The position numbers were made by a program, and so were the translations under genes. A model generated the notes under the pieces. The model did no database searches. It was not told the origin of the DNA and saw only the letters and a program-made list of their open reading frames with translations. Below, piece by piece: positions 9,850 to 21,351 of a stretch of DNA of 64,000 bases. This stretch comes from Uranotaenia lowii (taxonomy: Eukaryota; Arthropoda; Insecta; Diptera; Culicidae), in the NCBI RefSeq assembly GCF_029784155.1, contig NC_073693.1, forward strand, positions 225,199,094 to 225,263,093, written 5' to 3'. Each line of letters opens with the position of its first letter. The stretch's first letter is position 1.

Positions 9850-11842
9850 CAGGGGTTTTCAGGTCATTTGCTCGGAGGAGCACTTTTTAAAACCAAAAAT
9901 TTTGGTGGAGCACTACATTTTTGAAAGAATGAAAATCCCGAGTATTGAAAACTTGATAGTATTTATCGTTTAAATGATATGTGTCTTGTCTTCGTAGTCA
10001 ATAAAATCAGTAATAAATTACTACTCTTTGAATTGTCTTGTTTTCATTAATAAAATATGTGTCATCAAAAATGAATGATTTCAATAGAATAAATACGCTT
10101 TCTTCGATTTTTCAAGCTGTAACAAGTTTGATTAAATTTGTGTCAGTTGTAGCCTGATGTCTGGTTCCGCATTTACTCTGGATTGGTATTTTGTCTTCGT
10201 TGCGATATATGTGGAAAATCCAGACTCACATAGATAAGTTGTGGAAAACGGCAGAAGAATAAGTTTTGCATTATCGGACAAAATTTTAAAAAAAAATTCG
10301 GTTGACACCAATATTTCCCCAACGACTTTTTGGATACGAATTTTTCCTGAAGCTTTGAATCCGATGTCATATCTATCAAGCATTCATATTCTTGCGATGT
10401 GAATGATTCTGGTTTCTTTGACATAAAAATAGGCTGTTCCACGCATTTAAAGTCTTCGATCTTATTATAATTTTATGATATTATTAGATGAGTTTTGCTG
10501 GAAGTTGTCAACAAATCCTGCGGCAAAACATTGTAATTGTAATTGTAAATGACTTCACTAGACACGTGGTACCTGTTAGCTTAAGTTTACACCAAGGAAA
10601 AAGACCAACGAAAAGCTTTGTGATTGTCATAATTCTTGGAAAATTTCGGATGATAACTTCAAGGTTATTTCTGATTGAATGCTTCTTAAATTTGGGAAGC
10701 TGTCCAGGTTGCGCTTTTTGAGCGATTCTGCCCAAAATTTGATTTTTCTCTTGATAGTCATGATTTTGCCGTTTTAATCGAAGATTGTTATTCCTTTACC
10801 TTGCATTGAAAGGCTGAAGCCATTCTCAATTCAAACAGGCAAGACCACGTTTTTCTACGAGATAACCTTCGATCTTCGAATAACCCTGAATTTTTCGGTC
10901 GAACCTTAAAAAAGTTGATTATTTTTATGCTTTCGTCCAAGACTTTCTTCAAAGATGACCATAGTTTCTTCATAGCGAGTGCATGTCGATGAAGGATGTA
11001 ATGACTACTACCGTAACTTTTCGTCTTTTCTTTGATCTTGGCAACGACTCCAGTAGTATTTCCAACTACAGCTTTTGCACTGCCATACAAACATGAATGC
11101 AATTTCCCCATGGAATATTGTTGTCCGTAACATAATCATCAATTATTTAGCTTGAAAATTTCAGCCCCCGATGTGGAAGTTGGCAACGGTTGGCACAGGA
11201 ACAAATCTTCTTCGAATCATTCAGAACTTTGATTGCGAACAAATATCATCCGAATTGCTAGTCCTGCTACTTCTGTGGATTCGTCAAGCTGCATGTCGAA
11301 TTTTGAAGTTCTCAATCGCTTTCAACATCTTCAGCCATGTCACAAATTTGCCGAGAAACCGTGCTGTCAGACATGAGAATCGAATTTACCTATTCCACTG
11401 TTTCATTATCAACCATGATACGGACGACTTCTTTAAAACAAGGTTTGATTAAGTTTTCAGCAATAGTATGCGCTTCTCCAGCTGTTCCAATCGGTAGCTC
11501 GCCAAGTACGGCGCAAGAAGAATCTTTTCATTGAGTGTTTTGCACATTCAGTCCTGCAACACAACGTTGTTCGATCAAAGCAGTGCACATTGACAATCCA
11601 CCATTCCTTGCCAACATCCCTGCAGGGATTTAGCCGCCAGTAAAAACAAAGTAAACAAAAGTTATTCGTCCGTACTGTAATCCCTGTGATTTTTTATCTC
11701 ATGTTACGATAAAAACTAAACGATAAAAAAATATCAGAGTTTTTCAAAGTGTGTTTATGATTTTCGTTGCGTACGTTGCGGAGCACTTTCAAAGCTTCGC
11801 GGAGCACCAAGTGCTCCGCGGAGCACGACCTGAAAACCCCTG
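9850..11842 (-). mobile_element. hAT transposon of ZBED type, 1993 bp, 8-bp target duplication ATCTATTC
   Basis: The ends are CAGGGGTTTTCAGGTC and its exact inverse. ATCTATTC flanks both sides (9842-9849 and 11843-11850). Unit B carries the unoccupied site near 21912 (ATCTGTTC). Subterminal GGAGCAC / GTGCTCC motifs repeat near both ends. It contains the decayed transposase below. Confidence 0.92.
10132..11534 (-). pseudogene. hAT (ZBED/FAM200-like) transposase remnant
   Basis: Pieces of a hAT transposase in different minus-strand frames. At 10788-11111 is the conserved central block (TTGVVAKIKEK, then LHRHALAMKKL, then LDESIKIINFFKVRP), as in ZBED5-like transposases. At 10173-10442 comes the region before the dimerisation domain (QEYECLIDMTSDSKLQEKF). 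At 10132-10383, in another frame, is the C-terminal dimerisation block (FSTTYLCESGFST, then TKTKYQSRVNAEPDIRLQL). The frame changes mean at least two indels. The N-terminal BED finger is not seen. The flanks at 11171-11534 probably hold more of the core in a further frame. Non-functional. Confidence 0.85.
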
Positions 11843-11878
11843 ATCTATTCCATAGCCTTGGTAACGGCTATACAGCTT

Positions 11879-11939
11879 TAGGGATGAATAACGCGAAAGT
11901 GTTAAAATCCCAGAAAAACAAAAAAAAAAAAAAAAAAAA
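11879..11939 (+). mobile_element. 61-bp retroposed stub with poly(A) and 13-bp target duplication
   Basis: GGCTATACAGCTT at 11866-11878 is repeated at 11940-11952 around TAGGGATGAATAACGCGAAA...CCCAGAA followed by about 20 A. Unit B has one copy of the target without the insert. This is the extreme 3' end of some LINE or other polyadenylated RNA; the source is not identifiable from so short a piece. Confidence 0.8.
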
Positions 11940-12044
11940 GGCTATACAGCTTACGAGCTCTGGAACTAGCAAGGCTCAACTTTTCAAATATCTTTTCAAA
12001 GTTTATCAGGTTCCAAATAACAATTTGAAGCCCTTTCACACATA

Positions 12045-12834
12045 CACAGAAAAAAAAACTGAATCCTTAAAAGCATTGAAATTGAAAACATGACATGACA
12101 AAGAACACTCATGATGCTGACATTCCGTCACTCATGATGCTTCTTTTTATTTACATCATATGTGATGTAATTTTACAGATTGTTTCGTAGTGTGAAATAT
12201 TACATGCCTCAAATATTACACGTCAGAGAAAATTACATAAACTGAATCCTTAACAGCACTGAAGATAGAAAAACTGAATCTTATTTTTTTATTCCAACAG
12301 ATTCCCAAAGTCCGTTCCGGGAAAGGCTCCGCCAGATGGAAATTGTGAAGATCAAATAGCCATGGTTGGCAAAAGTGGCAGATAACAACGTAAGGCAATT
12401 TCAAATGTCGGGCCAAACATTGTGGAGGTTAAAAAAATGTCCGAGGTTTTAAAAACGATGGAACCAGCAATCAATTTTTACCAACGAGAAGTTTATTGAA
12501 AGGTAACACTTTTTGTGCTGAGTTGTGATGTGAAAAAATAGTAAAAAATTAAGTGTAAAATAAATATAATCTGGTTTGTACAAAAGATTGTTTTTTATTG
12601 AAAGATGAGAGATTTTCATTGAATCATATAACTAGAAAGTAAACAAAAAAAAATCCAATAGGAACGTTTTTTTTTAATTCAGTGGTGTAAAAATTACATC
12701 ATCTTTAAATTACACGTTTGCAAAATTTTACAGGCATGTAATATCAAACTTGCACTGAGCATTCCGTCATATATGATGCTTCTTTTTATTTACATCATAT
12801 GTGATGTAATTTTACAGATTTTTTTGGTAGTGTG
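12045..12834. mobile_element. MITE of the CACA...AAATCTG family, private to unit A
   Basis: Starts CACAGAAAAAAAAACTGAATCC and ends ACAGATTTTTTTGGTAGTGTG. Unit B reads straight across (CCCTTTCACTCATTACTCATG near 22031). It contains an internal second right-end motif near 12170-12200, so it is again a doubled copy. No coding. Confidence 0.6.
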
Positions 12835-12837
12835 TAA

Positions 12838-13545
12838 CTCATGTTTTGAGAGTTTCATGTGAATTTCAGTCATTTACCACATTTTTTAGTTCAGCTTCAC
12901 TCTATTTTGTATTTCAAGATGGCGTCGAAAAGCGAAAATCAATAGCTGATCCCGACAAATTAATACCAATTTTTTGGATGTTTTATGCGATATTAAATGA
13001 TTGATAGCATTTAGCAATTTCACCGAGTACTTCAACGAGTAGAAGTCAATTTCAGAAATTTGACTTCTATTTGTTGATCCCTTTCACCTAATACCCCTTC
13101 TTGTGGATGTTTCATAAGATTTTCAGTAATTTACAGCTTTGAAAATGAATGCGAAAGCCGCCATAGTGGATAAATGGCTTCAGATAGGTAGTGAGATTTG
13201 ATTTCTTCAAGTTTTTCAAGTTAATGTTGTGGGAATTTCATGTGATTTTAAGTGATTTTAATTATTTTAATTTTCTGCGGAAGCCATCATCTTGGATTTC
13301 ATGATGGCGTCGGAAAAGAAAAATTCGACTTCTTCTAGTTTAGCCTTTTCATCAAATACCAATATTTTAGAGCTTCCATGCGATTTTCAGTGATTAACAG
13401 CCTTTTAAAGTTCAGTGAAAGTCGCCATCATGAGTTTTATGATGGCGTCGGAATGGAAAAAAAATAAATCTAATTCTTCTAGTTTGTAATTCTAGTCTAG
13501 TAATACCCATATAGTGGTGATTTAATGCAATTTTTTTTATCATTA
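12838..13545. repeat. Minisatellite with GATGGCGTC and GCCGCCAT cores (array 1)
   Basis: Units of roughly 180-200 bp repeat the order TTTCATGTGATTTTCAGT, GAAAGCCGCCATC, TTTCATGATGGCGTCG, ACTTCTTCTAGTTTAGCC. It continues directly into unit B, and further arrays of the same family are at 22035-22540 and 25975-26800. It marks the joints of the tandem duplication. Confidence 0.8.
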
Positions 13546-13567
13546 ACACTTAACAGCATTTAAAGTA

Positions 13568-14660
13568 AAAGGGTGATACGGTCAAAATTTGGTCAAGGGA
13601 AAACGCGTGTAAATCGGTGAAATCGTTTACTTAAAAAATCAAATTAAATTTTTTTTTTTCAAGTTTAATTAGCATAAAATTCAGTAAAAATATTCAGTTA
13701 GGCTTCCGCTTTACCAAATCCGAATTGCCGGGTTAAGCATAAGCCCCTGTCATCAGATTTTGTACAGCCACCTTGTCCACCTTCTCCGCCGCAGAAAGCC
13801 AGTTTGCCTTAAACTGCTGCTCGCCTTTAGCAGTTTTTTTGGTCTTCTTTAGGTTCCGCTTGACAATAGCCCAGTATTTCTCAATTGGGCGGAGCTCTGG
13901 CGTGTTGGGAGGGTTCTTGTCCTTGGGAACCATCTGCACGTTGTTGGCGGCGTACCGCTCCATGGCCTTTTTACCGTGATGGCAAGATGCTAAATCCGGC
14001 CAAAACAGTACGGAACAATCGTGTTTTTTCAGGAAAGACAGCAGACGTTTATTCAAACACTCTTTCACGTAAATGTCTTGGTTGACAGTCCCGGTAGCTA
14101 TGAAAATGCTGCTTTTCAACCCTCAGGTACAGATGGCTTGCCAAACCAGATATTTCTTCGCGAACTTTGACAGTTTCATGTGCTTGAAAATATCTGCTAC
14201 CTTTCCCCTTCCTTTTGCCGTATAAAACTCCTGTCCCGGAAGCTGCTTGTAGTCGGCTTTGACGTAGGTTTCGTCGTCCATTACCACGCAGTCAAACTTC
14301 GTCAGCATCGTCGTGTACAACCTCCGGGATCGCGCTTTGGCCGTCGTATTTTGTTTATCATCGCGATTTGGAGTCACTACCTTCTTGAAAGTCGAAAGTC
14401 CGGCTCCTTTGTTGGCTCGATGCACGGTTGTAGACGATACACCCAGCTTATTTGCGGCATCTCGGAGAGAGAGGTTAGGGTTTCGCTTGAAACTTCCGGT
14501 TTTCGATTTCCCCCGATCCAGAATTCCTGGCTGTCGACAAAAAAATTTGATACGCTGCTCTTCTTCCCTGGACGGCACTGAGGAAGAAGAGGATTCAGCC
14601 TCTCCCATACAACTTCAGCTTTCATCAAACGAGTGGTTTACGCGCCACCTCATATGAGGA
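13568..14660 (-). mobile_element. DD37E Tc1/mariner-type transposon, unit B copy
   Basis: The left end AAAGGGTGATACGGTCAAAA follows a TA at 13566-13567. Unlike unit A it has no LINE inside. As in A, no right inverted repeat is found beyond the transposase, so the truncation predates the duplication. Confidence 0.8.
13733..14608 (-). pseudogene. DD37E mariner transposase, unit B copy (one in-frame stop)
   Basis: Read from the ATG at 14608: helix-turn-helix (NLSLRDAANKLGVSSTTVHR), first Asp in VVMDDETYVKAD, second Asp in LFWPDLASCHHG and Glu in ELRPIEKYWA, 37 residues apart. All three catalytic residues are present, and the C-terminus is complete (QNLMTGAYA then stop). The only clear lesion is an in-frame TGA at 14123-14125 between VWQAICT and GLKSSIF, shared with unit A, so it was there before the duplication. 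About 290 residues in total. Compared with typical mariner transposases of about 340 residues, the N-terminal helix-turn-helix region looks short, and sequence further upstream has lost similarity. Confidence 0.9.
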
Positions 14661-16550
14661 CCACTCGTCGAGGTTGATTGCCCGGCTAGACTCCCAACCT
14701 CAGGGCGGGTTGTTCAAAATTATCCAAAAAAGGACACGGAATGATTAGGGGAATGGGGATGCCAAGAAAATAGACCAGCAGTTGCACCGTCGTGCTAAAA
14801 GGATAGCTGGGACGCAAACCGTGGTTCTATCCGCTCGAAAAGTACCCTCTTGCGCACCTCGTCATGGGTGGAACACACTCTAACAAGTTTTTCCTTTCCG
14901 TGATAGAGGCGTAAGCGAGGGAACTGTTTTCCCGAGCAGTTCAACCCGGAGTAAAATAGATAACAAAACATCAAGAAAGAAAACTATAAACTAAGCGGAC
15001 AAAACACGTGAAATACCTTTTCGAACTAGACGCAATTGTTCAGGGGAAAGCTACTTCAATTTACAACAACATCTAATTATAGAACGGATTTAAAAAATAC
15101 ATTTATTTGGATGACGAGAACTATTTACAACATGACGAAGATTTTAACTATTGACTTCATTTGTATTTCTGTTTTTATAAATGTATTTTTGATTCGGTTG
15201 TCGACATCTATTTTCAGATTACATGTTTGTTCTATTTGTTCCTTTCTGTTTGCTTTCCCTATCTGTTGTGCGGTTTGGTTTGAGAATTGGCCTTTAGTGG
15301 TTAAGCTTCTCAAATGAGAAACTATGGATTGACTAAGTTTCCAAAAACTGTGTGGTATTATTTAATCATGGGGCCAGCTATTTGTTTAAATGCGTATTTT
15401 TCGGATTATCTCTATTTACGGTACTGTTTTTGGCTCAATGCCGATAAAGCAGAGCGCAGGCTTCCGAAAAGTACAGCTTTGCTATGACAGCCTTTTTCTT
15501 GCCAAACAAACTGTCTCAGTGGTGTCAATGGAATTTATTGTTTATCAATGCAAAAAGACAATAGCTAATAACTTTTTTGTCTAAAAAGATACGAAGTTAT
15601 GATATTGGACAAATTTGTTCAGCGGAAAATTTCCTTTGGGAAATTTATTAATTGGCACAAAAACTATTAGCAGGCTTGATTCCACAGAAGAAACAAAAAC
15701 GATGTTGATTTTTCAGTACAAAATATTTAATTTCCATACAAACCTAAAAGTTCAAATTTACTCATGTAAACGTTTCTTAAAAATTCTGCTAAAAATCATG
15801 GATGAGTTTTGGACCAAAACGAAGCTTTCAAGACCCCAGGGTTTGAGAAATTCAAAAATGACCCCAAATCGACTCAGTCTACTATAATAATAAAAAAAAT
15901 GAAAACTACATCTTTGGGAGGTTTAAGTGGAAAGATTTCAGACTTTTCATCAATAAAAATGTATTGAATAAAGATAATGTCTAATAAATAGAATCAATCG
16001 TATTTGAGATGAAAAACTTTAGTTAATTAATTTATTCAAAATGTTTTTCTGATAAAACAAGCAAAAAATATCAGAATTTTAAAAAATAAATAAAGATGAA
16101 AATTTGATAGGCTTCCACTAACGCATTCAAAAATTATTCACAAAATCAAATCTTATTCCATGTACTGGCTTTATTGTATCACGTATCTCCTGTCCAAGAA
16201 AAATTCTCAGCGTGGTATTTACCTAGTTCCTTATCAAAGAGAGACATAGCAACAATGTTCGATCCTCAGGATACGTGAATGAGAAGTAAAGGAATGACGA
16301 GCACCTTAAGCTGTTCAAGGCAAAGGTGTTTACTTGTAAGTTTTTTAAAACATAACTAATTTATGAAATAGAAAATAACTTTTATTTTCCTAAAAACATT
16401 AAGATAAAATCCATGTATTTTTTAAAGAAAAAAAGAAATGAACTGAAAATGAACGTATGTTGAAAGAGGTCATCTTGCGTCGGTTGGTCATCATACCCTA
16501 AATTATCCCAAATGGCACTATAAAAAAACAACACAGTAAATATCCTCAAT
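14661..16550. other. Noncoding stretch of unit B, counterpart of 4791-6540
   Basis: It retains 15940-16095, a segment that unit C also has (29930-30070: CAGACTTTT...CAAAACAAGCAAAA) and that unit A lost. Otherwise as in A; no gene seen. Confidence 0.6.
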
Positions 16551-16642
16551 AGATTTATTTCGCCAAATTCTTATTTTTTTACCTTTTTGGAATTTCATCG
16601 TTTTAGAAGGGTTATTTCGTAGCTCCGATATCCTTCAGCTTA

Positions 16643-16756
16643 TCAATAAGGCCACCATTGAGGATTGGGAGCAGGTTCAGCATCAGGATTGGCCTTCGCG
16701 GACGCCATTGCAATGACTGCGAAGACAGCGAAAAGTATAAAAAAGGATTTGTGCAT
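16643..16756 (-). CDS. Small secreted peptide precursor, copy B
   Basis: Same 37-residue precursor as at 6649-6762: signal peptide, KANPDAEPAP dipeptide pro-segment, tail NPQWWPY, then stop. The coding sequence is unchanged from copy A. The TATA-like TTTAAAAG, the initiator TCATTT and the AATAAA (minus strand, 16554-16559) are kept. What differs is upstream: just past the TATA-like box about 190 bp present in copies A and C is missing (AACTGTG joins directly to CGTAGTTG near 16855), so any enhancer there is gone. It could be a gene with altered expression or a silent duplicate. Confidence 0.58.
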   Translation of the reverse strand: MHKSFFILFAVFAVIAMASAKANPDAEPAPNPQWWPY

Positions 16757-17079
16757 CTCGATAGAGAATGTGCGCCTCGTAGTGTTCTGTTGATTGAAAT
16801 GATGCCAACTAAGAGGAAAAGTTCTGCTTTTAAATGAAATCGATCGACAAACTGTGCGTAGTTGTGTGTAGTTTCTGAAGTGTCTATTCACAAATGAGGT
16901 GTTATTTATTATAACAAAAATTTATTGTTCCAATTATTTGGATCATTCAGCTGTTTCAGTTGTTTTTGGCAATTTTATTTGTATTTAGAACCTAGTAATA
17001 AAGCTGATTCTACGGCGCGTGCGACGATAATTCATGAAACCTTCTATTGATGGTTGAATCAAACGATTGATAATAAAGC

Positions 17080-17991
17080 TTCGTCATTTAGAAATGGGAC
17101 AGTCACGAATTACGAAAAAAAACCCGCTTTGTTCTTAGTACGTCTTTTCGACCAGCGCACATTTTTTTCAGTCATGATATTGATCAGTTTTTCAAACTTA
17201 TACCTCGTATAATCTGTATTTTACGTGGCTACATACTCCTCTTTCAATTTCTGCTACTTTTCTGTCTAATACTTCTGTTTTGAAAAAAGGGCAAAGAGGG
17301 CAATTTAGTGGATATAGCTATTTCGAAATCAACAAAACTTGACTATTTTTGAGCCACTTTAATTTGTTTCTTATGGAATTTCTTCTGGAAAAATTTACTA
17401 TAATGAAGTTCATCCATTATGAGATTGAACTTAATCCTTTAATGCGCGACTTTTTTAAAATGAGAACAGCAATTATTGATTCAGTGAAATAATATCATTT
17501 TAACTCGAATGATACAACTCAACTAGTTTGAAGCCGTTCTTGAGTTTTATAAAATATATGAATAATAATTTTTGAAATTCTTTATTCCTTTCAAAGCGAT
17601 TTCGCAAATTTCTTCCTAACCTTGTTAATTGAGTGCAGGAAAGTGTTTGTGATTGATTGAGAGTAAAAAAAATTGTTAGAATTTACAAATCTGAATAAAT
17701 TACAGCGATTTTCCAAAAATTACTTTATTCAAAAGAATAAATGATTTTGTTTTTGGCATATATGTCACATACTTTGTAAGATATCTTACAAATACATTTA
17801 AATATCGTAACAAAAATATCATGGGCTTTTTTTTTATCTTTAGAATCTTTTTTTGTGAATTTATCATCCAAAAATATCTACGCATTTCCGAGATATTTGT
17901 ATTTTGATTAGTGTTTTTTTAAACAACACTATGCATTGAAGGGTTGAAGTATATTCGGTAAGTATAGATCGTAGGTTGCGAAGGGTACATA
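17080..17991. other. Noncoding flank of unit B
   Basis: Matches 7260-8190 of unit A with small indels. AT-rich, no gene or element end recognised. Confidence 0.5.
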
Positions 17992-18910
17992 CACAGCAAA
18001 AAAAAATCTGATTCCTTAACAACACTGAAATTGAAAAATCAATAATATTACATGACGTTGATTGCGATTTTTCAATGCAAATTTATAGATTGAAAAAAGT
18101 TGAATCCATAATAGCAATAAATTCTAATGATTTGAATGTTACTTGACGTGGAACGCGATTATTTGATGTAAATTTTATCACATATGATGTTAATAATAAG
18201 AAGCGTCACATATGACGGATTTTTCAGTGAGAATAAAATATTACACGTCTTAAATATTTACATGTCTTTCAAATTTTATTCGTGTGTTGAAATTCAGAGA
18301 CGTATAATATTCAATTTGATTTATAAATTCCATCATATGCTTCTTATTTGTTACATCATGTGATGTCATTTAACATTTTTTGTTGGTCACACACAATTCT
18401 TAACAACACTGAATTAGAAATTTCTTGAATTAACACTTTGTGGAATGTGATGAGGATATTAAATTTGAATTTAATTAATATTACATACACTAAACGGGAT
18501 AATGTCATGCAAAATAATAAACTGTCAAGAACAGGACCATAGACAAATGGAAACAAAGCGTCAAGTCCAGCCGTGCACCAAAGTATTTTGTTCAAGCAGC
18601 TTTCCCGCGAGTTTGGTTCCTGGAAATCTCCATGAAGCAGATATATGGTTCCAGAAGCGGCCCCACGTTACTATACTCAGGATACGGGGAAGAAAATGAT
18701 AATTGTGAGTTAAAAATATCTTTGTCACTAAATAAAAAAAAAATAAATTAATCAACAAACGGTTTAATTTTTATGACGAGATGAGATAATTACATTATTG
18801 AATCATACAAAAATAAAAACGAAACAATTGGAATTCCGTCATATACATATGTTGCTTCTTTCCATTTACATCACGTGTAATGAGATTTTACAGATTTTTT
18901 TCGTAGTGTG
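17992..18910. mobile_element. Paired MITE, unit B copy
   Basis: Counterpart of 8191-9602 without the 516-bp hAT MITE. It shows the intact ...GACGTATAATATTCAA... empty site at about 18299-18315. Ends and internal junction are as in unit A. Confidence 0.65.
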
Positions 18911-19150
18911 TACAAGAGTATTATTTTAGGGTTTTAAAAACAGCAAAAACCATAGTTTTCGTTTTGAAAATTGTTGTTTTTTTTCCTGCGGGAGCAGAAT
19001 TTTAACCAATCATTATATTTTATACAAAACAACCAGTAAATACAGGGTGACAAAAAAGTCCGGTCACACTTTTTTAGGATCGCCTGTAGCCTATACGTTG
19101 CATCTCTGTGGTGCCATCTTTATATCAAATGAAAGGGCTAACTTTGCTGC

Positions 19151-20018
19151 TAGAGTGTCCATTTCCTGGCCATTTTAGTGATCTCGGGAATCGGGAAATC
19201 TTGCGTTCCTTTTCCTGGGAATTCCCGGGATTATTTTAATTCCCGGCCATTTTAGTGATCCCGGGAATTGGGAAATCTGACGTTCCTTTCCCCGGGAATT
19301 CCCGGGATTAATTTTAAAATTTCAAAATGTAGATCTTTACCATCTACTGCGTACGAATTGTTATCGATAAGGTATTTTTAAATTTAAGATAGTAGTATTG
19401 CAAAACATTTCAAACTTAGTACTTTTACCGACAAACTGGTCTGATTCTAGCTGCAAAAATTTGGAATAATTGAGAAAGATTATTCACTATCGATAGATGT
19501 TGGTTAGCTAGACTTCAGGTTATTCATCAAATATCGTAAATTTTCAGAAAATTATCCATTTGTTTCAAAATATGTCATTTCTTTGCTGATGATTTAGCTA
19601 CTGTCAAGAGTATCCGAAACAGAAGTTCTAAATGATAAGTGTTGTAAAATAGAACATTCAGATTCTTTCCGGAGCGTTTCATTATTGGAATTGTTTGGTT
19701 TGATAGATTCTTTGTCGTTTTTCATTTTTACACTTAGTTTTCTATCGGAAAAACACTTTTTATTAAATTTAATGTATTAACCAGATTCGAGAAAAAAATA
19801 ATATTTTAGACTAAGCCATCAAGGTAGACCTATCATTTTATTTGCTCAATCTGATTAATTTTTCCAATTTAGATCGTGGAAATTTGTAGTTATTTAGCAC
19901 ATTTTAATGTCTTCGGGAATTCCCGGGATTTTTCAAGCGTTTCCCGGGATTCGGGATTTCCCGAATTTTTATAATTCCCGGGAATTCCCGACCGGGAAAT
20001 CCTTGGTAGGACACTCTA
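19151..20018. mobile_element. hAT-type non-autonomous element nested in the mariner, 8-bp duplication TTTGCTGC
   Basis: TTTGCTGC at 19143-19150 and again at 20019-20026. The ends are inverted TAGAGTGTCC / GGACACTCTA. Both subterminal regions are full of GGGAATTCCCGGG-like palindromes, which are possible transposase binding sites. The interior is AT-rich with no transposase. Confidence 0.88.
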
Positions 20019-20335
20019 TTTGCTGCCAAAAGTGGCAGAGTATCGTTTCTGTGTAGTTTGTGTACATTAAGTTGTGAATCATGGCAGAGTTGAGAGCAGC
20101 TGTTATCACTGAATATGTGAGAGGGTACAAACCCGGACACATATTCAACATATCCAAACATCTAAAACCGCTCGGAATCAACCGGAAATTCGTGTACCAG
20201 ACCATAAGGACAGTATCGTAAATTATGAATACACGTTATAAGTCTTCTATTTATTTATTGCTCTTTTATTTTTCAATTCTGGTTGTTTGTACATGTTTAT
20301 TAGACTTCAAAGAATGGGATAACAGCAAGGATCAT

Positions 20336-21351
20336 CTAATTATCCTTGGATTTGTTCAGTTCACGCACTTTTCCCTTGATTCCTCGCATTAAGTTTTGCA
20401 CAACGGTTGCATCGATGGTTTTGCTTACATTTATCCAGTCCTTCTTGAACTGATTGATATCAACAGCTCCATGGTCCTTCTTCCGCAGTTTCCCTTTCAT
20501 CAGGACCCAATACCTTTTGATAGGCCGGATCTCTGGGAAATTTGGAGGATTCATCGCTTTTTCCACGAAATTGACTTCCATCTCTCGATACCATTCCAAG
20601 ACTGAATGCGCGTAGTGGCATGATGCAAGATCTGACCAAAATAGTGCCTGACCTTTATGCTTGTGAATGAGTGGCAAAATGCGCTTTTGAAGACATTCAG
20701 TCCGATATATTTCGGAATTCAGTTTCCGAAAGTGAAAAAAGGTGATGACTTCATACCACATAGACAAATTCCTTGCCAAACCAGCACCTTCTTGCCAAAT
20801 TTTTCACAAAAAAAAATGACTTCTCTGAGTTTGGGACATCCTTTCCTTGAGGCACAGTGTAGAATTGTGCACCTGGAAGAGTTTTGTAGTCCATTTTTAC
20901 ATATGTTTCATCATCCATAATAATGCACAAATTCTTCTTGCTTAAAACCTCATCGTATCACTTTTGAGCTCGAGTTATCACGGATTTCGCCTGAATTTTC
21001 CTGCGTTTAGGACATTTCTGCTTCATGTAGGTCTTCAACGAGTTACGTGCCTTGGCACGTTGCACCATTCCGATTGATGTCCCACACTTTCTTGCGCAAT
21101 CCCGAACTGACACATTCGGTTTTCTTTCAAACTGCTGGCATATCTTTTTGTCCAAAGACGGCTGCACTAACTTTTCGGTCACGACCATGTAGATCCCTGA
21201 AAGTGTTGTGCATACCAAATCGGGCAATAGCATTTCAAACTGCACAGATGCGGATTCCTTCCTGTTTCGCCAATTTTCTTATCGTCAAGCCGGGCTCAGA
21301 ACAGTATTTGGTCACAATCTTTTTCCGTTTTTCTTCCGAAAGTCCCTTCAT
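20336..21351 (-). pseudogene. Transposase of the 19043-21796 mariner (dead)
   Basis: From the ATG at 21351 the N-terminus reads MKGLSEEKRKKIVTKYC, with a first helix-turn-helix. A second DNA-binding segment follows (KPNVSVRDCARKCGTSIGMV). The catalytic core has an intact first Asp in CIIMDDETYVKMD and second Asp in LFWSDLASCHYA. The acidic residue expected 37 positions later is Lys (EIRPIKRYW), which removes catalysis. Stops break the frame near 21243 and 20957, and a change of frame occurs near 20780. Related to the DD37E elements above but a different family by its ends. Confidence 0.88.

Larger units (their letters stand above)
2628..13545. repeat. Tandem duplication unit A
   Basis: This block is repeated downstream as unit B (from 13546). 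The constant offset is about 9848 bp between 3905 and 5710, with only scattered substitutions. It starts in the tail of a GATGGCGTC minisatellite repeat, carries the DD37E mariner, a noncoding stretch, the secreted-peptide gene, the paired MITE, and ends in the same minisatellite (12838-13545). A differs from B by private insertions at 2846, 8507, 9850, 11879 and about 12045. It also lacks about 150 bp near 6105 that B and C both retain, so there A has a deletion. Confidence 0.9.
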
